A stretch of 35,778 bases of DNA from Streptomyces prunicolor NBRC 13075 (GTDB lineage: Bacteria; Actinomycetota; Actinomycetes; Streptomycetales; Streptomycetaceae), in assembly GCF_000367365.1 (NCBI RefSeq), contig NZ_BARF01000046.1, positions 1 through 35,778 on the forward strand, written 5' to 3'. Positions 16,018 to 23,733 of this stretch are shown piece by piece. The notes under the pieces are model-generated. The model ran no database searches, had not been told where the DNA came from, and saw only the letters and a list, made by a program, of their open reading frames with translations. The stretch's first letter is position 1. Every line of letters begins with the position of its first letter. A program made the translations under genes and the position numbers.

Positions 16018-17318
16018 CAGCCCTGATGATGATCCTCGGCATAGTCGTCTTCGCGGTCGGCCTGCTGGTCTCGATCGCCTGGCACGAGCTGGGGCATCTC
16101 TCGACGGCGAAGCTCTTCGGCATCCGGGTGCCCCAGTACATGGTCGGCTTCGGCCCGACCATCTGGTCCAAGCGGAAGGGCGACACCGAGTACGGCTTCA
16201 AGGCCATCCCGTTCGGCGGCTACATCCGCATGATCGGCATGTTCCCGCCGGGACCCGACGGCAGGATCGAGTCCCGCTCCACCTCGCCCTGGCGCAGCAT
16301 GATCGAGGACGCCCGCTCGGCGGCCTTCGAGGAGCTGGAACCCGGCGACGAGTCCCGCCTGTTCTACACACGCAAGCCCTGGAAACGGGTCATCGTGATG
16401 TTCGCGGGCCCCTTCATGAACCTGATCCTGGCGGTGGCGCTCTTCCTCACCGTCCTGATGGGCTTCGGCATCTCGCAGCAGACCAACACGGTCAGCTCGG
16501 TCTCCGAGTGCGTCATCGCGCAGAGCCAGAACCGCGACACCTGCACGAAGAAGGACCGGGCCTCCCCGGCGGCGGCAGCGGGCCTCAAGGCCGGCGACAA
16601 GATCCTCAGCTTCAACGGCGTCAGGACGACGGACTGGAACAAGCTCTCCGACCTGATCCGCGCCGCCCCCGGCAAGACGGTCCCGATCGTCGTGGAGCGC
16701 AAGGGCCAGGCCCTCACCCTGCACGCGAAGATCGCGTCGAACCAGGTCGCCAAGAAGGACTCCAGCGGCCAGATCGTCCAGGGCCAGTACGTCACCGCCG
16801 GCTTCCTCGGCTTCAGCGCGGCCACCGGCATCGTCCGTCAGGACTTCGGCGACTCGGTCACCTGGATGGGAGACCGCATGGGCGAGGCCGTCGACTCCAT
16901 CGCGGCCCTCCCCGGCAAGATCCCGGCCCTGTGGAACGCGGCCTTCGACGGCGCCCCCCGCCAGGCCGACTCCCCGATGGGCGTGGTCGGCGCGGCCCGC
17001 GTGGGCGGCGAGATCTTCACGCTCGACATCCCGCCCACCCAGCAGTTGGCCATGGCCCTGATGCTGGTGGCAGGCTTCAACCTCTCCCTCTTCCTCTTCA
17101 ACATGCTCCCGCTGCTCCCGCTCGACGGCGGGCATGTCGCGGGCGCGCTGTGGGAGGCGCTGCGGCGGAACCTGGCGAAGGTGCTCAAGCGCCCGGACCC
17201 GGGCCCGTTCGACGTGGCGAAGCTGATGCCGGTGGCTTATGTGGTGGCGGGGATCTTCGTCTGCTTCACGTTGCTGGTGTTGGTGGCGGACGTGGTTAAC
17301 CCAGTGAAAATCTCCTAG
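16014..17318 (+). CDS. rseP: Site-2 intramembrane zinc metalloprotease (RseP/Rip1 family)
   Basis: A 434-residue polytopic membrane protease that cleaves membrane-anchored substrates such as anti-sigma factors. The zinc site HELGH is at 24-28 in the first helix, and the second motif, FNMLPLLPLDGGH, near residue 370 supplies the third ligand. One PDZ domain (about 182-245, AAAAGLKAGDKILSFNG) lies between them. An actinobacterial insertion around residues 80-120 (SPWRSMIEDARSAAFEELEPG) matches the Rip1-type proteins. Coupled to dxr by ATGA overlap; a hairpin follows the stop. The dxr-rseP-ispG order is common in actinobacteria. Confidence 0.95.
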   Translation: MTALMMILGIVVFAVGLLVSIAWHELGHLSTAKLFGIRVPQYMVGFGPTIWSKRKGDTEYGFKAIPFGGYIRMIGMFPPGPDGRIESRSTSPWRSMIEDARSAAFEELEPGDESRLFYTRKPWKRVIVMFAGPFMNLILAVALFLTVLMGFGISQQTNTVSSVSECVIAQSQNRDTCTKKDRASPAAAAGLKAGDKILSFNGVRTTDWNKLSDLIRAAPGKTVPIVVERKGQALTLHAKIASNQVAKKDSSGQIVQGQYVTAGFLGFSAATGIVRQDFGDSVTWMGDRMGEAVDSIAALPGKIPALWNAAFDGAPRQADSPMGVVGAARVGGEIFTLDIPPTQQLAMALMLVAGFNLSLFLFNMLPLLPLDGGHVAGALWEALRRNLAKVLKRPDPGPFDVAKLMPVAYVVAGIFVCFTLLVLVADVVNPVKIS

Positions 17319-17334
17319 TCACCCATAGTTTGTG

Positions 17335-17363
17335 GCGGCCCGGCATCTCTTGTGCCGGGCCGC
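17335..17363 (+). terminator. Hairpin between rseP and ispG
   Basis: GCGGCCCGGCA (17335-17345) and TGCCGGGCCGC (17353-17363) form a perfect 11-bp stem with a 7-nt loop, 17 nt after the rseP stop. Probable intrinsic terminator for dxr-rseP; 123 nt remain before ispG, enough for a separate promoter. Confidence 0.75.
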
Positions 17364-17486
17364 TCTCCATTGAGTGGGTTTACGGCCGGGATGTGCTCGG
17401 GCCCGCACGGTTGACGTAATCTCGAAGCCTGGAGCCCGCTGTTCCGGGACCGGGGCCTTGATCCACGACTTGGGGTTGCACAGCAG

Positions 17487-18644
17487 ATGACTGCGATTTC
17501 TCTCGGCATTCCGTCCGTACCGACCAGGCTTGCCGAGCGCCGCAAGAGCCGGCAGATCCAGGTCGGCACCGTGGCGGTCGGCGGCGACGCGCCGGTGTCC
17601 GTGCAGTCCATGACGACGACCCGTACGTCGGACATCGGGGCGACGCTCCAGCAGATCGCCGAGCTGACCGCGTCCGGCTGCCAGATCGTCCGCGTGGCCT
17701 GCCCCACACAGGACGACGCCGACGCCCTCTCGACGATCGCGCGCAAGTCGCAGATCCCGGTGATCGCGGACATCCATTTCCAGCCGAAGTACGTCTTCGC
17801 GGCGATCGAGGCGGGCTGCGCTGCGGTCCGGGTGAACCCCGGCAACATCAAGCAGTTCGACGACAAGGTCAAGGAGATCGCGCGGGCCGCGAAGGACCAC
17901 GGCACGCCGATCCGCATCGGTGTGAACGCGGGCTCGCTGGACGCTCGACTGCTGAAGAAGTACGGCAAGGCGACCCCCGAGGCGCTGGCCGAGTCCGCCC
18001 TCTGGGAGGCGTCCCTCTTCGAGGAGCACGGCTTCCAGGACATCAAGATCTCGGTCAAGCACAACGACCCGGTCGTGATGGTCGAGGCGTACCGCCAGCT
18101 CGCGGCCCAGTGCGACTACCCGCTCCACCTCGGCGTCACCGAGGCGGGCCCGGCCTTCCAGGGCACGATCAAGTCGGCGGTGGCTTTCGGCGCGCTCCTG
18201 TCCCAGGGCATCGGCGACACCATCCGCGTCTCCCTCTCCGCCCCGCCGGTGGAGGAGGTCAAGGTCGGCAACCAGATCCTGGAGTCCCTGAACCTCAAGC
18301 CCCGCCGCCTGGAGATCGTGTCGTGCCCGTCCTGTGGTCGCGCCCAGGTCGACGTGTACAAGCTGGCCGAGGAGGTCACGGCGGGCCTTGAGGGCATGGA
18401 GGTCCCGCTGCGGGTCGCGGTCATGGGCTGTGTCGTCAATGGTCCCGGCGAGGCCCGAGAGGCCGACCTCGGCGTCGCCTCCGGCAACGGCAAGGGGCAG
18501 ATCTTCGTCAAGGGCGAGGTCATCAAGACGGTGCCCGAGTCGAAGATCGTGGAGACGCTGATCGAGGAGGCGATGAAGATCGCCGAGCAGATGGAGGCGG
18601 ACGGGATCGCTTCCGGCGAGCCTTCGGTGTCGGTCGCGGGCTGA
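17487..18644 (+). CDS. ispG: 4-hydroxy-3-methylbut-2-en-1-yl diphosphate synthase
   Basis: IspG/GcpE, 385 residues, the 4Fe-4S enzyme that converts methylerythritol cyclodiphosphate to HMBPP, the penultimate MEP step. The N-terminal TIM barrel opens with VGGDAPVSVQSMTTTRT. The cluster ligands are C280 and C283 in VSCPSCGRAQ and C315 in VMGCVVNGPGEA, where the following Glu is the fourth ligand. Length suits the bacterial two-domain form. A weak GGGG site precedes the ATG. It is functionally linked to dxr, 1.5 kb upstream. Confidence 0.97.
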   Translation: MTAISLGIPSVPTRLAERRKSRQIQVGTVAVGGDAPVSVQSMTTTRTSDIGATLQQIAELTASGCQIVRVACPTQDDADALSTIARKSQIPVIADIHFQPKYVFAAIEAGCAAVRVNPGNIKQFDDKVKEIARAAKDHGTPIRIGVNAGSLDARLLKKYGKATPEALAESALWEASLFEEHGFQDIKISVKHNDPVVMVEAYRQLAAQCDYPLHLGVTEAGPAFQGTIKSAVAFGALLSQGIGDTIRVSLSAPPVEEVKVGNQILESLNLKPRRLEIVSCPSCGRAQVDVYKLAEEVTAGLEGMEVPLRVAVMGCVVNGPGEAREADLGVASGNGKGQIFVKGEVIKTVPESKIVETLIEEAMKIAEQMEADGIASGEPSVSVAG

Positions 18645-18738
18645 GAGGGCGGTCCGGCGGGGGCTGCGCTTCCCTCGTCAGGGGCGGTGGGCTTCACCGG
18701 CCAGGTTCTCGGGCCCCACTTGTCAGCGTCGGTCGGCA

Positions 18739-18812
18739 CATCCAGCCCGTCCGGCGCTTGAGGACGAGGCCGTCCAGGCCGAAAGCGGGGGCCTGGGGGC
18801 GGCAGCCCCCAG
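18739..18812 (+). repeat. Streptomyces-type intergenic repeat with terminal hairpin
   Basis: The segment contains CAGCCCGTCCGGCGCTTGAG, then GACGAGGCC, CCAGGCCGAAAGCGGGGGC and a terminal hairpin. I recognise this composite as a family that recurs between genes in many Streptomyces genomes. It occupies the 284-nt gap between ispG and the GNAT gene, where I see no coding sequence. The recognition is from memory and only one copy lies here. Confidence 0.65.
18793..18812. terminator. Hairpin at the end of the intergenic repeat
   Basis: CTGGGGGC (18793-18800) and GCCCCCAG (18805-18812) pair perfectly around a GGCA tetraloop. It lies 150 nt after the ispG stop and could end its transcript. Confidence 0.6.
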
Positions 18813-18928
18813 AGACGGCACGCTGACCCACCCGCACAAGAGAAGCGGGCGCCAACACAGAGCGGCGCCGCTCAGCTTCCGCAGGTACAGTGCGGAGATC
18901 AGCAGACCCTCAGGGTGAGGCCCCGTAC

Positions 18929-19777
18929 GTGTTGACCCAGACCACCTCTCGGGTGCTCGAACCGAGCGACCTGGACGCCGCGCTCGCCGTGCTCGACCGC
19001 GAGCCGGTCACGAACGCCTTCGTGACCTCGCGGGTGCAGGTCGCGGGCCTCGATCCCTGGCGGCTCGGCGGCGAGATGTGGGGCTGGTACGAGGACGGCA
19101 TGCTGACGTCCCTCTGCTACGCGGGCGCCAACCTCGTCCCGATCTGCGCGACCCCGAGAGCGGTCCGCGCCTTCGCCGACCGAGCCCGCAGGGCAGGCCG
19201 CCGCTGCTCCTCGATCGTCGGCCCCGCCGAGGCGACGGCCCAGCTCTGGCGCCTCCTCGAACCGAGCTGGGGCCCGGCCCGCGACGTTCGCGCCCACCAG
19301 CCCCTCATGGTCGCCGACCGCATGCCCACCGACATCGCCGCCGATCCGTACGTCCGCCGCATCCGCAAGGACGAGATCGACACGATCATGCCGGCGTGCG
19401 TGGCGATGTTCACCGAGGAGGTGGGCGTCTCCCCGCTGGCAGGCGACGGGGGCCTCCTCTACCAGGCCCGAGTCGCCGAACTCGTAGGCTCCGGGCGCTC
19501 GTTCGCCCGCCTCGACGAGTACGGCAAGGTCGTCTTCAAGGCGGAGATCGGCGCGGCGACACCCAAGGCCTGCCAGATCCAGGGCGTCTGGGTGGCCCCC
19601 GAGTACCGGGGGATGGGCGTGGCGGCCCCTGCGATGGCAGCGGTCCTGCGCTACGCGCTCGCGGATGTGTCCCCGATGGTCAGCCTCTACGTCAACGACT
19701 TCAATACCCCGGCACGACGGGCGTACTTGAGGGTCGGCTTCCAGGAGGTCGGCGCCTTCATGAGCGTCCTGTTCTAG
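18929..19777 (+). CDS. GNAT acetyltransferase with N-terminal DUF4081-type domain
   Basis: A 282-residue two-domain protein. Residues 1-130 (LDAALAVLDREPVTNAFVTSRV, WGWYEDGMLTSLCYAGANLVPI) resemble the DUF4081 domain found before GNAT domains in actinobacteria; residues 145-282 form the acetyltransferase with the acetyl-CoA loop PEYRGMGVAAPAM and the closing NTPARRAYLRVGFQEVG. The acceptor is unknown. Start: the GTG at 18929 has GGGTGAGG 8 nt upstream, with a TTG in the next codon as alternative; a longer frame to 18890 lacks such a site. A 3'-end repeat follows 3 nt after the stop. Its place between ispG and proS is a conserved Streptomyces arrangement as far as I recall. Confidence 0.88.
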   Translation: MLTQTTSRVLEPSDLDAALAVLDREPVTNAFVTSRVQVAGLDPWRLGGEMWGWYEDGMLTSLCYAGANLVPICATPRAVRAFADRARRAGRRCSSIVGPAEATAQLWRLLEPSWGPARDVRAHQPLMVADRMPTDIAADPYVRRIRKDEIDTIMPACVAMFTEEVGVSPLAGDGGLLYQARVAELVGSGRSFARLDEYGKVVFKAEIGAATPKACQIQGVWVAPEYRGMGVAAPAMAAVLRYALADVSPMVSLYVNDFNTPARRAYLRVGFQEVGAFMSVLF

Positions 19778-19780
19778 AGG

Positions 19781-19830
19781 CTTTCAGGGGCGCGGGGAAC
19801 TGCGCGACCAGCCACGACGCGCCCGCACCC
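19781..19830 (+). repeat. 3'-end repeat, copy 1
   Basis: This copy runs CTTTCAGGGG then GCGGGGAACTGCGCGACC and AGCCACGACGCGCCCGCACC. It matches the copies at 25753 and 31180 in the same orientation, and begins 4 nt after the stop of the upstream GNAT gene. In this copy the closing AGCCAC departs from the AGCCCC of the others. Confidence 0.85.
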
Positions 19831-19865
19831 GAACAACAACCGAACCACCCCTGTACTCTCCCCAC

Positions 19866-20429
19866 ATGCGATTTCCCGGTCACGGTCACCGCCACCCCCA
19901 AGACGTCGTGATCGGCCCCCTGGACCTCTCGGCCCGCGTGGACGAAGCCCTGGCCGTACAGGCCCTCGCATTCGGCCTGGGCCAGGACGAAGTAGCGGTA
20001 CGACGGCAAATCGTCCTGCGCCACATGACCTACCCGGGAGCAAGAGCACTCGGCGCCACCTCAGCGGAGCGCCTCGTCGGATTCGTCTACGGCATGCCCA
20101 ACAACCGCACTCACTGGTGGTCCACAGTCGTAGAGCCGTACCTCCGAGCCCGCGACCACGACGAGTGGCTCGACAACTCCTTCGTGATCACCGAGTTGCA
20201 CGTCCACCCGCACTACCAGAACCGCGGCGCGGGCCGTTCCCTGATCACCACGATCACGGACGCCGCCACCGAACCCCGCTCGATCCTCTCCGCGATCGAC
20301 ACCGACAGCCCGGCCCGCGGCCTGTACCGCTCCCTCGGCTACGAGGACCTCGCCCGCCAGGTCCTGTTCCCGAGCGCCCCGAAGCCGTACGCGGTCATGG
20401 GCGCCCCCCTCCCTCTCCGCCGCCGTTAA
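19866..20429 (+). CDS. GNAT-family N-acetyltransferase
   Basis: A 187-residue single-domain acetyltransferase. The acetyl-CoA loop is HYQNRGAGRSLI (about 119-130), preceded by the strand FVITELHVHPH, and the C-terminal SPARGLYRSLGYED motif is typical. The substrate is unknown. No ribosome-binding site precedes the ATG; instead TACTCT, a plausible -10 hexamer, sits 5 nt before it, which suggests a leaderless transcript, although I see no matching -35. It has the same orientation as its GNAT neighbour, but the two sequences are not close paralogues. proS follows after 73 nt. Confidence 0.87.
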   Translation: MRFPGHGHRHPQDVVIGPLDLSARVDEALAVQALAFGLGQDEVAVRRQIVLRHMTYPGARALGATSAERLVGFVYGMPNNRTHWWSTVVEPYLRARDHDEWLDNSFVITELHVHPHYQNRGAGRSLITTITDAATEPRSILSAIDTDSPARGLYRSLGYEDLARQVLFPSAPKPYAVMGAPLPLRRR

Positions 20430-20502
20430 CCGATTTCCACCGGCACAGCACGCCCGGCTAACCTCCTAGCCATCACCCTTTCCCGGCAGGAGTACAGGAA
20501 CC

Positions 20503-22206
20503 ATGGCGAACGCACCGGTCCAGCGCATGTCCCAGTTGATGGCGAAGACGCTGCGCGACGACCCGGCGGACGCCGAGGTCCTCAGTCACAAGCTGCTCGT
20601 GCGGGCCGGTTACGTCCGCCGTACCGCGGCCGGTATCTGGTCCTGGCTGCCGCTGGGCAAGAAGGTCCTCTCCAACGTCGAGCGGATCGTGCGTGAGGAG
20701 ATGGACGCGATCGGCGCCCAGGAGGTGCTGCTCCCCGCGATCCTGCCCCGCGAGCCGTACGAGGCGACCGGCCGCTGGGAGGAGTACGGCCCCGAGCTGT
20801 TCCGCCTCAAGGACCGCAAGGGCGGCGACTACCTCCTCGGCCCCACCCACGAGGAGATCTTCACGCTGATCGTGAAGGACCAGGCGTCCTCCTACAAGGA
20901 CCTGCCGGTCATCCTCTACCAGATCCAGAACAAGTACCGCGACGAGGCCCGCCCGCGGGCCGGTGTGCTGCGCGGCCGCGAGTTCCTGATGAAGGACTCG
21001 TACTCCTTCGACACCGAGGACGAGGGCCTCGCCCACTCCTACGCCCTGCACCGCGAGGCCTACCAGAAGGTGTTCGCGCGCCTCGGCCTCGACTACCGCA
21101 TCTGCGCCGCGACCGCGGGCGCGATGGGCGGCTCGAAGTCGGAGGAGTTCCTGGCCCCGGCCGAGGCCGGCGAGGACACCTTCGCGGACTGCCCGAACTG
21201 CGACTTCGCCGCCAACACCGAAGCGATCACCTACGAGTTGAAGCCCGTGGACGCCGCCGGCGTGCCCGCGCTCGAAGAGATCCCCACCCCCGACACTCCC
21301 ACCATCGAGACCCTCGCCGCCCACCTCGGCGTCGAGGCTTCCGCCACCCTGAAGAACCTCCTCGTGAAGGTCGACGGCGAGATCGTCGCCGTAGGAGTCC
21401 CCGGTGACCGCGAGGTCGACCTCGGCAAGGTCGAGGCCCATTTCGCCCCCGCCGCAGTGGAGTTGGTGACGGCGGAGGACTTCACCGACCGTCCCGACCT
21501 CGTGCGCGGCTACGTCGGCCCGCAGGGCCTGGGCGAGAAGGTCACGTACATCGCCGACCCGCGCGTGGCCCCCGGCACGAGCTGGATCACGGGCGCCAAC
21601 AAGGAGGGCACGCACGCGAAGAACGTCGTCGCGGGCCGTGACTTCGAGGTCGGCGAGTACGTCGACGTCGTGGTCGTGCAGGAGGGCGACCCCTGCTCCA
21701 AGTGCGGCACCGGCCTCAAGCTGGACCGCGCCATCGAGATCGGCCACATCTTCCAGCTCGGCCGCAAGTACGCCGACGCCCTCAAGCTCGACGTCCTCGG
21801 CCGGCACGGCAAGCCGGTCCGCGTGACCATGGGCTCCTACGGCATCGGCGTCTCCCGCGCGGTCGCCGCCCTCGCCGAGCAGACCGCCGACGACAAGGGC
21901 CTGTGCTGGCCCGCCGAGGTCGCCCCGGCGGACGTACATGTCGTGGCCGCTGGCAAGGCCCTCCAGACCGAACTCGCCCTGGACGTATCGGAGAAGCTGC
22001 GCGCGGCCGGCCTGCGCGTCCTGGTCGACGACCGCGCCGGGGTCTCCCCGGGCGTGAAGTTCACCGACTCGGAGCTGATCGGCGTACCGCAGATCCTGGT
22101 CGCGGGCCGCCGCTCCGCCGAGGGCGTCCTGGAACTGAAGGACCGCAGGACCGGCGAGCGCGAGGAACTGACCGTCGACGAGGCGATCGCCCGCCTCACC
22201 GCGTAA
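20503..22206 (+). CDS. proS: Prolyl-tRNA synthetase
   Basis: A 567-residue class IIa aminoacyl-tRNA synthetase charging tRNA-Pro. Motif 2 is visible as YRDEARPRAGVLRGREFLMKD in pieces (residues about 145-165), and motif 3 as GSYGIGVSRAVA. Between them lies the editing (INS) domain (about 225-405, with LGVEASATLKNLLVKVDG), so this is the bacterial type that hydrolyses Ala-tRNA-Pro. The anticodon-binding domain ends the protein. Length is normal. CAGGAG lies upstream of the ATG. It is the last housekeeping gene before the accessory block. Confidence 0.97.
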   Translation: MANAPVQRMSQLMAKTLRDDPADAEVLSHKLLVRAGYVRRTAAGIWSWLPLGKKVLSNVERIVREEMDAIGAQEVLLPAILPREPYEATGRWEEYGPELFRLKDRKGGDYLLGPTHEEIFTLIVKDQASSYKDLPVILYQIQNKYRDEARPRAGVLRGREFLMKDSYSFDTEDEGLAHSYALHREAYQKVFARLGLDYRICAATAGAMGGSKSEEFLAPAEAGEDTFADCPNCDFAANTEAITYELKPVDAAGVPALEEIPTPDTPTIETLAAHLGVEASATLKNLLVKVDGEIVAVGVPGDREVDLGKVEAHFAPAAVELVTAEDFTDRPDLVRGYVGPQGLGEKVTYIADPRVAPGTSWITGANKEGTHAKNVVAGRDFEVGEYVDVVVVQEGDPCSKCGTGLKLDRAIEIGHIFQLGRKYADALKLDVLGRHGKPVRVTMGSYGIGVSRAVAALAEQTADDKGLCWPAEVAPADVHVVAAGKALQTELALDVSEKLRAAGLRVLVDDRAGVSPGVKFTDSELIGVPQILVAGRRSAEGVLELKDRRTGEREELTVDEAIARLTA

Positions 22207-22278
22207 GTCAGTACCGCGCAAGCAACTACCGCGTAGGCGGCGAGGAGTTGGGGCTTGTTGAAGCCTCAAGCAATTTAA

Positions 22279-22334
22279 GACTCCTCTCAGAGAGTTCTCG
22301 GGAGGCGTATGGGCGCCTCACAGACTTCTCTCAG
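22279..22334 (+). promoter_or_regulatory. Direct repeats upstream of the flavin operon
   Basis: GACTCCTCTCAG (22279-22290) and GACTTCTCTCAG (22323-22334) differ at one base and start 44 bp apart. They sit 54-109 nt before the first gene of the flavin/haem operon, in the 181-nt gap after proS. Spaced direct repeats suit a response regulator or other tandem-binding activator, but the cognate protein is unknown. A GAGGCG/CGCCTC inverted repeat lies between them. Confidence 0.35.
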
Positions 22335-22355
22335 GCTGGTCCCCGACCGTAGGAC

Positions 22356-22370
22356 GTGACAGAGCGTCAC
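22356..22370. promoter_or_regulatory. GTGAC-N5-GTCAC inverted repeat
   Basis: A perfect hyphenated palindrome 18 nt before the start of the Ser-rich protein gene. It resembles, but does not match in spacing, the GTnAC-n6-GTnAC sites of AfsQ1/MtrA-type regulators and the Crp box of Streptomyces. It could also be a small hairpin in the leader. Confidence 0.3.
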
Positions 22371-22387
22371 TGCGGAGGGGAACGGTC

Positions 22388-22750
22388 ATGACAGTCAAGG
22401 AGCGTGGGGCCGCTACGGCGGTCCGCAGAGGCAAGCGGCGCATCGCGGCCGCCACGGCGGCGATCACGCTGGCGGCGGCGGCCGGGGTGTTCGCCCTGGT
22501 CGGCACGATGCAGTCGGACGCGGAGGCGGACACGGCGGCGGGCAGCACGGGTACGACGAGTTCATCGTCGCCCTCGCCGTCCGCCTCCTCCAACACCTCG
22601 TCCACATCGGACAGTTCGACCTCGTCGTCGTCTTCATCCTCCTCATCTTCGTCTTCGTCTTCCTCTTCGTCACCGGACCTTCAGTCGTCCTCGTCCGGCG
22701 TGACCTCGTCCTCCGGCGGCTCCACCGACTCCACGTCGGGAGCGTCGTGA
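22388..22750 (+). CDS. Ser-rich membrane-anchored protein, possible FMN tether
   Basis: A 120-residue protein with no recognised domain. Residues 1-19 are basic (VRRGKRR), 20-40 are one hydrophobic helix, and the rest is predicted disordered, including 17 consecutive Ser at 79-95 written with mixed codons, among them TCT and TCA that are scarce in this genome. By the positive-inside rule the tail lies outside the membrane. The last seven residues, DSTSGAS (114-120), fit the ApbE flavinylation consensus D-x-x-[ST]-G-A-[ST], which would place FMN on the terminal Ser. The gene overlaps apbE (TGA within GTGATG) and heads the redox operon. Known ApbE substrates usually present this motif in an FMN-binding domain, absent here. 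The motif is seen; flavinylation is inference. A Ser-rich spacer with a chance match is the alternative. Confidence 0.8.
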   Translation: MTVKERGAATAVRRGKRRIAAATAAITLAAAAGVFALVGTMQSDAEADTAAGSTGTTSSSSPSPSASSNTSSTSDSSTSSSSSSSSSSSSSSSSSPDLQSSSSGVTSSSGGSTDSTSGAS

Positions 22751-23733
22751 TGAGTACACGTACGAGTACCGCGCCCCTGCGCACGACGGCCGCCGCCGAC
22801 TGGCGTGCCCTCGGGACCAGCGTCCGGCTGGTCGTCACCGACCCGGCCCTGCTGGACTCCTGCAACCTGCTCCTCGCCCGGCACCTCGCCGAGGTCGACG
22901 CGGCCTGCAGCAGGTTCCGTACCGACTCCGAACTGGCCGCGCTCGACGCCTCGTTGGGCCGCCCGATCACCGTCAGCCCGCTGCTCGCCGAGGCGTTGGC
23001 GGTCGCGCTGCGCGCCGCCGAGGCGACGGACGGCGCGGTGGACCCGACGGTCGGCTCGGCCATGAACGCCATCGGCTACGACCGCGACTTCACCCTCGTC
23101 CAGGAGGACGACCGCCCGATCCGGCTCACCGTGAAGCGCGCCCCGGGCTGGCGCACGATCGACCTGGACCGTACGACCGGCGCGGTCACCGTCCCGGTCG
23201 GTGTCCGCCTGGACCTCGGCGCCACGGCGAAGGCCTGGGCCGCCGACAAGGCCGCCGCGATGCTCGCCCAAGTGGCCGGCTGCGGAGTCCTGGTGAGCCT
23301 GGGCGGCGACACGGCCGTCGCGGGGGAGCCCCCGGCCGGCGGCTGGAACATCCGCGTCCAGGACGTCACCGGTTCTGTCGACGAGGTGCCCACGCACGGT
23401 ACGTACGCCACGATCGGCCTGCGCTCCGGCGGCCTCGCCACCTCGGGCACGGCGGCGCGCCGCTGGCGCCGGGGCGGCTACGAGCTGCACCACATCGTCG
23501 ACCCGCGCACCGGCCTCCCGGTCCGCAGCCCCTGGCGCACGGTCTCGGTCGCCGCCGCGACGAGCGCCGACGCCAACGCGGCGAGCACGGCGTGCCTGGT
23601 CAAGGGGGCAGGCGCGGAACGCTGGTTGACGCGCCTGGGCCTCCCCGCGCGCTTGGTTGCCCAGGACGGCACGGTCGTAACGACCCCGGGCTGGCCCACC
23701 CACCAGGCGACGACCCATGGGACCGCCGCATGA
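22750..23733 (+). CDS. apbE: FAD:protein FMN transferase
   Basis: A 327-residue ApbE-family enzyme, which moves FMN from FAD onto a Thr/Ser of target proteins. The substrate-binding segment is LDLGATAKAWAADKAA (154-169), then SLGGD, GLATSGTA and HHIVDPRTG (D251). The Mg-binding region reads ATSADANAASTA (D274, N276, T280); the N at the position where Gammaproteobacterial enzymes have D matches what I recall of the actinobacterial branch. There is no signal peptide or lipobox, so it is probably cytoplasmic, unlike the exported lipoprotein forms. GTG at 22747 or ATG at 22750 could start it; both overlap the Ser-rich protein stop. Its stop overlaps the cytochrome start by 4 nt. The only candidate target in the operon is the Ser-rich protein. 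Confidence 0.93.
   Translation: MSTRTSTAPLRTTAAADWRALGTSVRLVVTDPALLDSCNLLLARHLAEVDAACSRFRTDSELAALDASLGRPITVSPLLAEALAVALRAAEATDGAVDPTVGSAMNAIGYDRDFTLVQEDDRPIRLTVKRAPGWRTIDLDRTTGAVTVPVGVRLDLGATAKAWAADKAAAMLAQVAGCGVLVSLGGDTAVAGEPPAGGWNIRVQDVTGSVDEVPTHGTYATIGLRSGGLATSGTAARRWRRGGYELHHIVDPRTGLPVRSPWRTVSVAAATSADANAASTACLVKGAGAERWLTRLGLPARLVAQDGTVVTTPGWPTHQATTHGTAA

Noticed and set aside
20430..20502. T-box or other riboswitch before proS
   Set aside because: The 73-nt gap is too short for a T-box, with no specifier loop or antiterminator visible.
22570..22700. Ser-codon tract as a phase-variable microsatellite
   Set aside because: The 17 Ser codons mix TCG, TCT, TCA and TCC in no fixed order, so there is no uniform repeat unit for slippage.
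22388..22750. Frameshifted remnant of an FMN-binding-domain protein
   Set aside because: The stop overlaps the apbE start and no leftover domain sequence lies in any frame downstream; a deletion in an ancestor remains possible but no debris is visible.
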